A stretch of DNA of 64,000 nucleotides from Bradyrhizobium daqingense (GTDB lineage Bacteria > Pseudomonadota > Alphaproteobacteria > Rhizobiales > Xanthobacteraceae), in contig NZ_CP088014.1 of the NCBI RefSeq assembly GCF_021044685.1, forward strand, positions 7,798,001 through 7,862,000, read 5' to 3'. Under the pieces are notes generated by a model that ran no database searches, was not told where the DNA came from, and saw only the letters and a list, made by a program, of their open reading frames with translations. Of this stretch, positions 38,451 through 46,649 are shown piece after piece. How positions within the stretch are numbered: position 1 is the stretch's first letter; each line of letters starts with the position of its first letter. Both the position numbers and the translations under genes were made by a program.

Positions 38451-39628
38451 GAGGTCTGCTCCCTGACCGTGGCGCGGGAGCTGGCGCGCATGCGAGTCAC
38501 GATATCTGACACAGCGCACACGGCCTCATCGACTTCGGCGAGGGAGGTTTCGCGCGAAAGAGAAAAGCGCACGGCGCCGTGCATCCGCCACGCAGGCACC
38601 TGCATGGCACGCAGAACATGCGATGGCTGCATTGAGCCCGACCTGCAGGCTGACCCGAGCGATACGGCGATGCCCGCCCGGTTAAGACGGTGGGCAATCG
38701 CTTCACCTTCGAGATGGTCGAAGGCAATATTAGTCGTATTCGCCAAACGATTGCGAATGTCGCCAAGCACAACGCACTCGCCATTGCGCAAAATTCCCTG
38801 CTCAAGGCGGTCACGTAACGCGCCAATGCGGATGCGCTCGGGTTCAAGCCGCTCCGCCGCAAGTTCGGCAGCTTTTCCTAGTCCGACGATTCCGGGAATA
38901 TTCTCGGTCCCAGCGCGCCGCCCTCGTTCCTGTGATCCGCCGCAGATCAGCGGCTGGAATTTTGTCCCTTTACGCAAATATAACGCACCTACCCCCTTCG
39001 GGCCGTGCAGTTTGTGCGCGGATAGTGAAAGCATGTCGATCGTGCTGTCCTTTAGGTTTAAGCGTACTTTACCAATGGCCTGCACCGCATCTGTGTGAAA
39101 TAGCGCTCCCGCCTCACGGGTCCACCCGGCCAGACACTTCACGGGAAATATCGTTCCGGTCTCGTTATTGGCCCACATAACCGAGGCAATCGCTGTGCGT
39201 GGCCCAAGCGCGCAGCGAAACGCCTCGATGTCGAGCCGGCCGCAAGCATCTACGGCAATAATGCGCGTCTTGACTCCCCTTGCCGCCAATTGCTCCGTTA
39301 GCGCAAGTACGGCGGAGTGCTCAACCGAAGTGGTGACAACCTCGTCTCGACCTTCCTGGGTTGCAAGTGCCGAGAGGATTGCGGCATTATTGGCTTCGGT
39401 CCCTCCCGAGGTGAAGACGATTTCGTGATCGTATGCACTACCTAGCAGGCCGCTCAAGCTTCTCCGTGCCTGCCTCACCGCAATTGCGGCCTCGTTGCCA
39501 AAGGCATGCGCGGACGAGGCATTGCCGAATTGCTCAGTGAAGAAAGGCAACATGGTTTGCACGACGGATGGATCAGTTCGCGTCGTTGCATTGTTATCGA
39601 GGTAAATCGGCGCTCGATTCTCGCTCAC
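38447..39628 (-). CDS. nifS: NifS cysteine desulfurase
   Basis: From a GTG at 39628, 393 residues. The PLP lysine is in SLSAHKLHGPKG (about 205) and the mobile catalytic cysteine in LGSACRSGSMQPSHVL (about 326). IYLDNNATTRTDP is the class V aminotransferase N terminus. NifS supplies sulfur for the Fe-S clusters of nitrogenase, with NifU-type or IscA-type scaffolds. nifU is not seen here; the upstream iscN product may take part of its role. The gene is coupled at both ends (ATG/GTG overlaps with the 97-codon ORF and nifT). Confidence 0.96.
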   Translation of the reverse strand: MSENRAPIYLDNNATTRTDPSVVQTMLPFFTEQFGNASSAHAFGNEAAIAVRQARRSLSGLLGSAYDHEIVFTSGGTEANNAAILSALATQEGRDEVVTTSVEHSAVLALTEQLAARGVKTRIIAVDACGRLDIEAFRCALGPRTAIASVMWANNETGTIFPVKCLAGWTREAGALFHTDAVQAIGKVRLNLKDSTIDMLSLSAHKLHGPKGVGALYLRKGTKFQPLICGGSQERGRRAGTENIPGIVGLGKAAELAAERLEPERIRIGALRDRLEQGILRNGECVVLGDIRNRLANTTNIAFDHLEGEAIAHRLNRAGIAVSLGSACRSGSMQPSHVLRAMQVPAWRMHGAVRFSLSRETSLAEVDEAVCAVSDIVTRMRASSRATVREQTS

Positions 39629-39918
39629 TGCACCACCCCGCCTGCAGCAACAACGAGGACCAGGCGATCCAAACCTCCGATCTTACCTACCAGGTGCCCC
39701 TGAATCCCTTCTAGACTCACGCTCGGAAGCTTGTACGGCTTGCCAGCATTGTCGAGCCGCGCCAAGAGCATGCTGCTATCGTGCCGATCAGCTAACAGGC
39801 GCCAGCTTCGGCTTGGCGATTGGGTCCGATCTCTTCGTTCGCGCAGCGAACGGGACCCTCTCGCATCGTGGGGATCGACGAGTTCTTCAGTCGGTCTGGT
39901 TCGGCCGGTGTGGTTCAT
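39625..39918 (-). CDS. Small ORF coupled between iscN and nifS
   Basis: This 97-residue product overlaps the nifS GTG start by four bases (GTGA), which favours real translation. It begins MNHTGRTRPTEELVDPHDAR, is highly charged in the first half and ends with a hydrophobic stretch (IGGLDRLVLVVAAGGVVQ). No domain or cysteine motif is recognised. Alternative in-frame starts exist downstream. It may be a small accessory protein of the iscN-nifS step or mainly serve translational coupling. Confidence 0.5.
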   Translation of the reverse strand: MNHTGRTRPTEELVDPHDARGSRSLRERRDRTQSPSRSWRLLADRHDSSMLLARLDNAGKPYKLPSVSLEGIQGHLVGKIGGLDRLVLVVAAGGVVQ

Positions 39919-39951
39919 TGCCCTTTCCTTATCGCCTGATCAATGTTTCCA

Positions 39952-40272
39952 TCAGCCGAATGATTTTCCACAGGAGCAGTTGGTGGCCGCGTTCGGGTTA
40001 TGAAAGGTAAAGCCAGAGCTCTCCGGTGCCAGCACGAAATCGATGGTTGTGCCGGCCAGATGCTCTCGGCTCTTGCTATCGACAAACACCTTGAGCCCAT
40101 CGCAGTCGATCACGGTGTCGTCAGGCTTTGGCTCATCGGCGATGCCCATCTTGTATTTGAATCCATTGCAGCCGCCTGCTTCGATCATGACGCGCAGACC
40201 ACCCGCCCGCCGCTCCGAAGATGAAATCGCGCTCTTGATTGCATTGACTGCGCTATCGGTCAGGTTGATCAC
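39952..40272 (-). CDS. iscN: IscN, HesB/IscA-type Fe-S carrier of the nif cluster
   Basis: This 106-residue protein has the A-type carrier pattern: MIEAGGCNGFKYKMGI contains the first conserved cysteine and NCSCGKSF near the C terminus the CxC pair. DGLKVFVDSKSREHLAGTTI is also typical. The role is Fe-S cluster transfer to nitrogenase proteins. It is the first gene of the iscN-ORF-nifS-nifT unit, behind a perfect sigma-54 promoter at 40305-40320 and a NifA site at 40371-40386. Confidence 0.93.
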   Translation of the reverse strand: MINLTDSAVNAIKSAISSSERRAGGLRVMIEAGGCNGFKYKMGIADEPKPDDTVIDCDGLKVFVDSKSREHLAGTTIDFVLAPESSGFTFHNPNAATNCSCGKSFG

Positions 40273-40304
40273 GTCTTTGCCTCGTCAGCTTAGGCCCAGC
40301 TAAG

Positions 40305-40320
40305 AGCAAGTCACGTGCCA
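40305..40320 (-). promoter_or_regulatory. Sigma-54 promoter of iscN-nifS-nifT
   Basis: On the minus strand it reads TGGCACGTGACTTGCT, a perfect -24/-12 element about 33 bp before the iscN start. Confidence 0.93.
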
Positions 40321-40370
40321 GCGCGCAGACGCCTGATGATGCTCATTTCCGCGCCCCTTGGCTGGCAACG

Positions 40371-40386
40371 GATGTCGGGTTCCTGA
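40371..40386. promoter_or_regulatory. NifA site shared by divergent iscN and the plus-strand unknown gene
   Basis: TGTCGGGTTCCTGACA is a perfect TGT-N10-ACA. It is 51 bp upstream of the iscN -24 element and 75 bp upstream of the candidate -24 element of the divergent gene. It is the only such site between them. Confidence 0.88.
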
Positions 40387-40460
40387 CAAGGCACGTAAGG
40401 CGGTGCCAGCCACCGGCGCGTTTTCTTTCCGAGCTTCACTGAACGCCGCCACGCAGGCGA

Positions 40461-40476
40461 CGGCAGGCAATTTGCA
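40461..40476 (+). promoter_or_regulatory. Sigma-54 promoter of the unknown gene at 40532
   Basis: CGGCAGGCAATTTGCA keeps GG-N10-GC and the full TTGCA, with mismatches only at the first and sixth bases of TGGCACG. It lies 56 bp before the ATG. Confidence 0.75.
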
Positions 40477-40531
40477 TCGCATCTGGCTCCGACAACGCGT
40501 CGGTGAAGAGCATAGATCAAGGACAGATTTA

Positions 40532-41122
40532 ATGACCGCTATCGAGAACACTGCACTCGGCAGACTTGAGAAGGAGAGCCGCCTTCTCAACGCCGTATTC
40601 AAAGGCGCGACCACCAAGCCGGGTCGGTTCGGCTTTCGCGGCGACGTCGCACTAAAGTTCCAGACTCAGGTCGCGGACGAGAAACGACCGCCAGACTATT
40701 CCATTGAGCAGGTTCTGACGATCGCCCAAAACGGAGAACGCACTATCCCCGTGCTGGCCGGCTACCTACATTCCTTCGCGTATCTTGTTGACGTCGCGAC
40801 CGTCCTCGACGGTGCCTTGAGCCCAATCGGCAGCTATTTCATTTTCTGCAACAACATCGATTTGCTGGCGAAGTATCGAGTTAAGCTCGGCGATATTAAC
40901 TTCCACGTCTTACCCTGCGATGAATCCACGGTTTGGAAGGAGATGATGGACTTGGTCGGGCTGAACAAGGACGACATCAAGAAGCTCGATCCGGCCGGCA
41001 AGCTTGATTACCTCCTCGATGCCACAAGGGATCTCGATCTATCCTATGAGGAAATCTCGTATGACGACGGACTAAAGAGGATGGAGGCTGTGAAAAACCG
41101 CAACGAGAACCGCCCGGTCTGA
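40532..41122 (+). CDS. Unrecognised nif-regulon protein, divergent from iscN
   Basis: The ATG at 40532 is preceded by AAGGACAG and gives 196 residues; an upstream frame to 40358 runs through the promoter. It begins MTAIENTALGRLEKESRLLN. The centre is mixed alpha/beta (IEQVLTIAQNGERTIPVLAG, YLHSFAYLVDVATVLDGALS, PIGSYFIFCNNIDLLAKYRV), with an acidic, helical C terminus (LGDINFHVLPCDESTVWKEM, DDIKKLDPAGKLDYLLDA). There is no signal peptide, no clear cofactor motif and only two cysteines. I know no family. It has a NifA site and a sigma-54 promoter of its own, so it should be expressed with nitrogenase and probably acts in its assembly, protection or electron supply. Confidence 0.85.
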   Translation: MTAIENTALGRLEKESRLLNAVFKGATTKPGRFGFRGDVALKFQTQVADEKRPPDYSIEQVLTIAQNGERTIPVLAGYLHSFAYLVDVATVLDGALSPIGSYFIFCNNIDLLAKYRVKLGDINFHVLPCDESTVWKEMMDLVGLNKDDIKKLDPAGKLDYLLDATRDLDLSYEEISYDDGLKRMEAVKNRNENRPV

Positions 41123-41143
41123 GGGCGGTCTTCAGTTGTTGGC

Positions 41144-41527
41144 TCATGCATCGTCCTCCGCGAGATGCACACCGACGGCGCAGATGTCGCCATCCACAAC
41201 TACCAACGCGATCGGCGTAAGCGCTCTACCTTGACATGGACCTTCGACGCACCGCCCGGTGCCGAGTTCGAAGGTCGAACCGTGCTTGCCGCACATCAGC
41301 CGGATACCGTTTGGATCGAGGAATTCGTTCTGCTCCCAGTCCAAATTGACGCTGTGGTGCGGGCATTTATTGACATAGCCAAGCACCTTCTTGCCCCATC
41401 GCACCACAATGATGGGCCACGGCCGGTGATTGCCGTCATCTTCGAGGACCATAAGATGAAATCCGATGGCCTGGCGGCTCGGAATGTCGTTAAAGCTGCA
41501 AATCGCATAGACGAGAGTTGGCTGCAT
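41144..41527 (-). CDS. Rieske-type 2Fe-2S ferredoxin
   Basis: The ATG at 41527 gives 127 residues. The Rieske ligands are CPHHSVNLDW and LMCGKHGSTFELGTG, i.e. C-x-H ... C-x2-H with the usual GxF after the second set. It is a soluble protein of the NirD/BphF class with no membrane anchor. It lies convergent with the unknown NifA-regulated gene, 20 bp apart. A Rieske ferredoxin at this place is typical for Bradyrhizobium nif clusters; it may carry electrons in symbiotic metabolism. No sigma-54 motif was seen upstream. Confidence 0.88.
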   Translation of the reverse strand: MQPTLVYAICSFNDIPSRQAIGFHLMVLEDDGNHRPWPIIVVRWGKKVLGYVNKCPHHSVNLDWEQNEFLDPNGIRLMCGKHGSTFELGTGRCVEGPCQGRALTPIALVVVDGDICAVGVHLAEDDA

Positions 41528-42125
41528 AGGTTGCTCTTGCAAGACTTAATTGTCGCTGTGCAATTGCCCCTGCAATAACCGTACGAGCGCCGAAACGAAT
41601 CGTGTCTGGTCATCCGACGCGCAAACTTGGCTATTTCAGCAGATCTCGTTGCACAGCGGCGTATATTTCAGACAAAGGCACATTGAGCCTTCTCGTTCCC
41701 TCCGTGCTAGCTGCAGAACTGCTGCTCCGCGCTCCGGGCTTGCCGGACGGCCAAACGCGGCGGATGTCGCTGCTGCTCGTTAATGGCCACGCCGCATAGC
41801 GGGGCCACGGTGCCCTCCGATGGCGTATGTCTCACGGCGTCGCGGCCTTCGCAGAAGAGCCATGTGCTCGCTTCCAGCCGGCGCAGGGCGCGCGCAGCGA
41901 GCGCGCGCCCCCTTTGAACTAAGACTGTTGCGCCCGCGCTTTGAACGGTCAAACGCCCATCACTTCAGGTTCGGTGTTGCTATTGCAGCCACCTTACTCC
42001 ATGCGCGTTCGGCAACATGCACTTCAAGCAAGGTGACGGCTCATCGTGCAACAATTCGCTTTCGAAACTGAGTGTCGATATCACTGCTCTCAGCTTTCGA
42101 AAAATGGCTCAGGGTCGCCGTTGCG
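41528..42125. other. Intergenic region without a recognised gene
   Basis: No gene is supported. Two copies of TTTCGAAA (near 42059 and 42094) recall the centre of a tts box but lack the GTCAG and CATGAG halves. Confidence 0.4.
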
Positions 42126-42959
42126 TTACTCCATGCTTAGCCCCGTGAAGACGCGCTCCAAATAGACTGACGGATCATCTTCGTCAGAATAGTCCGCCTG
42201 GACCGTCGATTCAGCGGCGGCATCATCATCCTCCACCTTACTAAGGTACTTCGTAGGCTTGCCTACTCGCTGCCACTGGTCGTTCTCATTCTTCGTCCAC
42301 ACCTCGGGATGCTGGTGAGGATCAAGCACCCAGTGATTTCGACCCACATGAACAAAACCCATTTCTGCTAGGCGGGGTTCCATGCCGGGCAAGCCTGGTT
42401 TTGACAAGATCAAGGGATCATCACCATCCTCTCTCAGCTGGTGCTCAAGCAAAATATCGCCCGCGTTCTCAACCAGGGGATGAGTGACCCGAAGGTCCAC
42501 CACGGACGTGAGATCGTTGCGCCCAAACTTTTCCCGGAAGGTCTCCCCCTTGATCCGAACCGGACCTCCTGCTCTCAACAGGCCAACTGTTTCGTCACCC
42601 AATTGATAGCTGAAGAAGCGCACGGGCCTGGCTGGATCATAGTGAGTGGCGCTATAGCTGCCAGCAACCGTTGCTGCCCGCTCAGCTTTCTTTGATACGA
42701 AGTCTGAGTACTCTTGCGGATTAATGGCGATGTTCATGATGTCGCGGCCCAAAAATCTCCGCAGCCCTCGATCGAAGGAACGCTGGTCGATCTCAACAAT
42801 GGGCGGACCGGAATTCAGATAGTACGCCCTTGTTTCAGATGACGACCCGCCTGGCTCCATACCTGCAAGTGTTTCCGCAAAGCGGGGGCTATCTCCCGGT
42901 TCATCAACTTGATTAGCGCTTGTGGATTGGCTGGATGAGCCAACGACTCTGCCATACAT
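42126..42959 (-). CDS. nopP: NopP, T3SS effector, intact, inside the nif cluster
   Basis: This 277-residue protein starts MYGRVVGSSSQSTSANQVDE, a Ser/Gln-rich secretion region. The NopP body follows: PPIVEIDQRSFDRGLRRFLG, INPQEYSDFVSKKAERAATV, RFFSYQLGDETVGLLRAGGP, DLRVTHPLVENAGDILLEHQ and a C-terminal acidic tail. NopP is a phosphorylated effector delivered into legume cells that controls nodulation with certain host genotypes. A second, broken copy lies at 7722-8587. A tts box at 43019-43055 precedes it. A nopP gene between nifX-fdxB and the nifS genes is also the arrangement I recall for B. diazoefficiens. Confidence 0.93.
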   Translation of the reverse strand: MYGRVVGSSSQSTSANQVDEPGDSPRFAETLAGMEPGGSSSETRAYYLNSGPPIVEIDQRSFDRGLRRFLGRDIMNIAINPQEYSDFVSKKAERAATVAGSYSATHYDPARPVRFFSYQLGDETVGLLRAGGPVRIKGETFREKFGRNDLTSVVDLRVTHPLVENAGDILLEHQLREDGDDPLILSKPGLPGMEPRLAEMGFVHVGRNHWVLDPHQHPEVWTKNENDQWQRVGKPTKYLSKVEDDDAAAESTVQADYSDEDDPSVYLERVFTGLSME

Positions 42960-43018
42960 CAGATCGCTCTCCTATCGGCAACATTGCACGCGATTGAGCT
43001 CATGCCGCGCAAGCTCGC

Positions 43019-43055
43019 GTTCATAATATACAACCTAACTGACCACAACCTGACC
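43019..43055 (-). promoter_or_regulatory. Diverged tts box of the intact nopP
   Basis: On the minus strand from 43055 it reads GTCAGGTTGTGGTCAGTTAG and continues to TATTATGAAC. It lies 60-96 bp before the start codon. The central TCGA is altered, so it is weaker than the other boxes here. Confidence 0.65.
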
Positions 43056-43849
43056 TAAGCATCTGCCGGCGCTCGGAGGCTGCGGCTGCGCAATCCGCAA
43101 GCGAGTCACGCACCCGCTGGCCAGCAATCGCAGGCTGATAACGTGCGATATTGTCCGCGCTTGATCATCAAAAATGTGACGTTCAACGGCGCAGATCTGC
43201 AGCACCGCCCTTTACTTTCGGTCGTCGCTGCCATTGACCAATGCAGCCGTCTATCGAGGATCGGCGGCGTGCGCGCAGAATTGCTGCCCGGTGCTTTTGT
43301 CGCGGCGTCCGCGACTCGCACGTGCTATTGCACTGTCATCCAATTCGGAGCAGCACCATCCGGTCCCAGGATAGAATCGCGAAGACACAGGTGCCACCAT
43401 CACATGCGCTTCAACGCGATCGGCGGCTATGATCGGCCGGACAATTGTAAAACCCGTGGACCGCGGCAGACTTTCGCTCCTGCCGATCCCGCAACCGAAG
43501 GCCACAGGATAGGATGAGCACGACTGGCTCCGAAGGAAGTGCCTATTCGGAAAACCGACTAGACGACCACGACGGTAATATGATCGCCCGCCCAAGGCCA
43601 AGTCGCTTTTCGAAAAAAACGCGGATCCTGCGATACGAGCGAGACTTGCAAGCAGGCGCCAGACAGCCGGTATGGCTTGCCTCGGGGCTGAGCAGCATTC
43701 GGCCATGCGCATCTCCGCTCGTTCCGTCTTGCCATTCAGGGAAAAAATCGGGCCATTCGGGCCGGCTGGCACGAGTCTCCGTTGCGGATTGACCTGATCC
43801 AGCGGGGCCTCCCTCCACGCGTGGCGAACGGGAGATAGATCCCCTTCGC
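43056..43849. other. Intergenic region between nopP and fdxB
   Basis: No gene is supported on either strand; long open minus-strand frames (43251-43895, 43543-43911) run antisense or past fdxB and have no family signature. Confidence 0.4.
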
Positions 43850-44143
43850 TCATGCAGCTGCGGCTGGGACGTGGGTCTGGCAGCTGGCCGGGCAAACCCT
43901 ATCGCACGCACCGCAGCCGATGCAGGCGCCCTGATCGTTCAGAACCATAATCTTTTTTTCGACTTCATCGTCCGCGTCATTGTCAAGGTTGACGAGTTCG
44001 CCCTCCTCGTTGATGCCTTTCAAAGTCATGACATCTTGACCGCACACCTTGAAACAGCGGCCACAGCCGATGCACTTCTTGGCATCGATCGAGGCTAGGT
44101 ATTGTGGCATCCAGTCGCGGCCGTCTCGCGTTGCAAATGACAT
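43850..44143 (-). CDS. fdxB: Ferredoxin III, nif-specific (FdxB)
   Basis: This 97-residue protein begins MSFATRDGRDWMPQYLASID after AAGGGC. It carries two 4Fe-4S motifs, KKCIGCGRCFKVCGQDVM (about 23-35) and GACIGCGACDRVCPASCQ (about 74-86), joined by an acidic linker. FdxB is the nif-specific ferredoxin III usually found behind nifX, DUF269 and DUF683, exactly as here. It probably supplies electrons for FeMo-co assembly or nitrogenase. Full length. Confidence 0.95.
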   Translation of the reverse strand: MSFATRDGRDWMPQYLASIDAKKCIGCGRCFKVCGQDVMTLKGINEEGELVNLDNDADDEVEKKIMVLNDQGACIGCGACDRVCPASCQTHVPAAAA

Positions 44144-44153
44144 GCATTGCCCT

Positions 44154-44372
44154 TCAAGTATTTTCCAGCTCTTTTAGCTCGCGACTCTTGCGCTCCAGTT
44201 CGACATAGACATCGTACGCCTTCTGCGCCACCGCCATAATCGACGTCCAGTTGATGGGCAATTCTTCCGAAAGGTCGTGCAGATCCATCTTGGCCTGTAT
44301 CGCCTTGGCGGACACTTTCTTTAGTTCGGCCTTCAGTATTTCACTGATCGCCCATGAGTGAGTATCCTCAAT
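44154..44372 (-). CDS. DUF683 (CCE_0567-type) nif protein with apparent ATT start
   Basis: A 72-residue helical-hairpin protein reads [60 protein letters not shown] and ends LKELENT. This is the DUF683 family found between nifX/DUF269 and fdxB. In this frame a TGA lies 14 codons upstream and no ATG, GTG or TTG occurs between it and the conserved region. The only plausible start is ATT at 44370-44372, overlapping the DUF269 stop as ATTGA, which suggests re-initiation by the terminating ribosome. A gene caller requiring ATG/GTG/TTG would miss it. The product forms small coiled dimers in homologues; its role is unknown. Confidence 0.8.
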   Translation of the reverse strand: MEDTHSWAISEILKAELKKVSAKAIQAKMDLHDLSEELPINWTSIMAVAQKAYDVYVELERKSRELKELENT

Positions 44373-44832
44373 AGTTAGCCACGTCTGGAAATTTCCGAAT
44401 CAGGCCAATTCCCTCGCTGACATATCTATCCCCCTCTTGAGCCAGCTTGACGCAATTATCGAATCCCAAGCGATGCACGTCGCGCAGCTGCTTGTTTACG
44501 GCGACCAACCGCCCTGCGATGAGCACTATGCGCCCGAAGCCTTCATGATGCAGCTTCAGGATCGGCTGAACCATAATGCCGGTCTCCCTCTCTACTGACA
44601 GGCCGACCGCATTGAAGAACAACTCAAGCCGCCATAGTGTATTGGGATCGGGATCACCGATGATCGGCAATGCGCGTCGTCTCTCCCTGTTCAGGATATA
44701 GGGTTCGAGCAGATCAAGGTCGCTCTTCCCTTCCCAGGCTTCATTGGTATCCTGGGCGCGCCAAAGCTTGACTAACTCGATTAGAAATGGTGCGTCGACG
44801 ACGCTGCCCTGCTGCGCTATTTTTGCGGTCAT
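44368..44832 (-). CDS. NifX-associated protein (DUF269)
   Basis: This 154-residue protein has the DUF269 signature: [60 protein letters not shown], then [20 protein letters not shown] and a C-terminal [14 protein letters not shown]. The family always sits next to nifX and may help carry FeMo-co precursors. It lies 6 bp after nifX and its stop overlaps the ATT start of the DUF683 gene. Confidence 0.95.
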   Translation of the reverse strand: MTAKIAQQGSVVDAPFLIELVKLWRAQDTNEAWEGKSDLDLLEPYILNRERRRALPIIGDPDPNTLWRLELFFNAVGLSVERETGIMVQPILKLHHEGFGRIVLIAGRLVAVNKQLRDVHRLGFDNCVKLAQEGDRYVSEGIGLIRKFPDVANY

Positions 44833-44838
44833 ATCATC

Positions 44839-45234
44839 TCATTCGTCGAACTCAAACGATCGCGGTTGGTCCTTTGCAAGGACCTTGCGCAGCCAGGGAG
44901 GTGGCGTGCCCTTCAGCACCGACTCGAGCTTTTCCAGCAACACGTGAATGCTTTCCGGTTTGCTCACCTTGATAGGATGAATTTTGCTGGCCACCACTCG
45001 CGCAGCCGCGGCACCACCAATGGCCGCGACGTATAGGATGGCGCAATCCTTGATCGCCTGGATCTTTGGCGCCAACTTGTCACCACTGCCGTCCTCCTCA
45101 AGATCGCCCTCAAACTCGATAGCTTTAAGAAAGACATGCCCGCTGGGCGCGACATCGTAGATTGCAATATTCTTTGCCCAGCCAAAATGAGCATCGACGC
45201 GTCTCAGATCCTGAGTGGCAAAAGCGACCTTCAT
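44839..45234 (-). CDS. nifX: NifX, FeMo-cofactor precursor carrier
   Basis: This 131-residue protein begins MKVAFATQDLRRVDAHFGWA, the dinitrogenase-iron-molybdenum-cofactor-binding fold, with DCAILYVAAIGGAAAARVVA in the core. NifX binds NifB-co and the VK-cluster and moves them between NifB, NifEN and storage. The ATG overlaps the nifN stop by 4 bases. Full length. Confidence 0.96.
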   Translation of the reverse strand: MKVAFATQDLRRVDAHFGWAKNIAIYDVAPSGHVFLKAIEFEGDLEEDGSGDKLAPKIQAIKDCAILYVAAIGGAAAARVVASKIHPIKVSKPESIHVLLEKLESVLKGTPPPWLRKVLAKDQPRSFEFDE

Positions 45235-46640
45235 GCAATTGACCTTTCAGGCGCGCCAGTGGAGCGGCGATGCCCCACGTGTTGTGGCAGTCCGGGCGTG
45301 GTCCGCCACCTATCGGGTGTAGGTCGGTCATTCTCGTCGCGATGCGCGATCACGAGATTGGCGATTTGGAAGATCACATTGCGGGTACCACGATAGCCGA
45401 CGGATACTTGGTGGCCCGCGCCAAGCCGATCGAATATCGGAAAACCTACGCGATAGAACGGCACTTTCAGCCGCCCCGCCGCTTGCCTTCCATGCGAATG
45501 CGTGATCAGCAGATCGCAATGCTTTTCTTTTGCAAATCCTTCCAGATCTTCGAGGTCACCAATGAGAACCTCCTTGGTCCTGATTCGCTCGATCACCTCA
45601 GACTGAGTGGTCGTCACGGCGACGGTCACCTGCGCGCCCATATCGTGCAGCATGCCGGATAAATCGAACAGAAGGTCTGGCTCGGCACCGATCGCGACTT
45701 TGCGGCCGCCAATATGGAAGTGCGCGTCCAACATAGCATCGGCGAGCTGACTGCGCTGGCGTCGATATTTCGAGGGTATCGGGCGCCCGCTAATCTCGCT
45801 CAAAAACATCATGAAATCGTCGTTTGGATGAAGACCACACAGTCGCTCGAACACACGAAAAGGCACCCCGGTTTTAGTCTGCATGACCTCAGCCGCGCGC
45901 TGCATCTGCGCACCGATTGCAATGGTCCACCCTGCGCGCCCCATGCTCGCGATCTCGTCGACGTCAATGCCGCCGATGGTCGTTGACGTAAACTCATCGG
46001 GGATATGCCCGTCGAGCGATCCCGCCAAGTCAGGGAGAAAGGAGGGGTACAATCCGAAATCCTCCAGCAAGGCACGGAGTTCATCAAGGTCGCCGGGCGT
46101 CAGGTGACACCCCGGTAGAACATTTACCTTCGAGGGATCCCGCAGGCCATTGGCACTTGGCCGGTCCACCAGCACCTCCACCATGCGTGCAACTGCCTTC
46201 TCCCACCCATCCTGGAACGCGCCCTTGAAATCAGGCGTTGATACATATACGAGCGGCAACTTTGTGAGTTGCGGATACGCACTCCGGATTAGTTTGAGGT
46301 ACGCTTCCACATCGTCGCCGTTGGTCTCGGTGACACCGGTCGAGCAGATTCCGATGATCTTCGGCTTAGCGCGCTTGGAGATGTTAAGTATCGCCTGCTC
46401 CAAATTTTCATATCCGCCGAGTACGGTCGCGACCTCGCTCATCGCGGTGGTCTGCAGCGGTATTGCTTCTTTGAAGTGCCGGACAAAGAGCGTGAGACCG
46501 AAGGATGTGCACCCCTGTGAGCCGTGCAGAAGCGGCATCGCACCGCGCAAACCCATGAAGGCGTATGCGCCGCCGATCGGCTGGCTCATCTTCAGCGGGT
46601 TGACAACGCAGGCTTTTGTCGGCGCCGTGACCAGGGCCAT
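45231..46640 (-). CDS. nifN: NifN, FeMo-cofactor scaffold subunit
   Basis: This 469-residue protein starts after TAGGGAG. It is a NifK paralogue: SQPIGGAYAFMGLRGAMPLL, HGSQGCTSFGLTLFVRHFKE and GICSTGVTETNGDDVEAYLK replace the NifK P-cluster and domain motifs. With NifE it forms the tetramer on which FeMo-co is completed. It lies 9 bp after nifE. Full length and undamaged. Confidence 0.96.
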   Translation of the reverse strand: MALVTAPTKACVVNPLKMSQPIGGAYAFMGLRGAMPLLHGSQGCTSFGLTLFVRHFKEAIPLQTTAMSEVATVLGGYENLEQAILNISKRAKPKIIGICSTGVTETNGDDVEAYLKLIRSAYPQLTKLPLVYVSTPDFKGAFQDGWEKAVARMVEVLVDRPSANGLRDPSKVNVLPGCHLTPGDLDELRALLEDFGLYPSFLPDLAGSLDGHIPDEFTSTTIGGIDVDEIASMGRAGWTIAIGAQMQRAAEVMQTKTGVPFRVFERLCGLHPNDDFMMFLSEISGRPIPSKYRRQRSQLADAMLDAHFHIGGRKVAIGAEPDLLFDLSGMLHDMGAQVTVAVTTTQSEVIERIRTKEVLIGDLEDLEGFAKEKHCDLLITHSHGRQAAGRLKVPFYRVGFPIFDRLGAGHQVSVGYRGTRNVIFQIANLVIAHRDENDRPTPDRWRTTPGLPQHVGHRRSTGAPERSIA

Positions 46641-46649
46641 GGCGACTCC

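Noticed and set aside
42059-42100. Two TTTCGAAA motifs resembling the tts box core
   Set aside because: Neither has GTCAG or ATGAG at the right distance and no gene lies downstream in a suitable position.
43251-43911. Overlapping long minus-strand frames downstream of fdxB
   Set aside because: Two different frames are open over the same stretch, both with shadow-like Arg/Ser/Pro composition; no supported gene.
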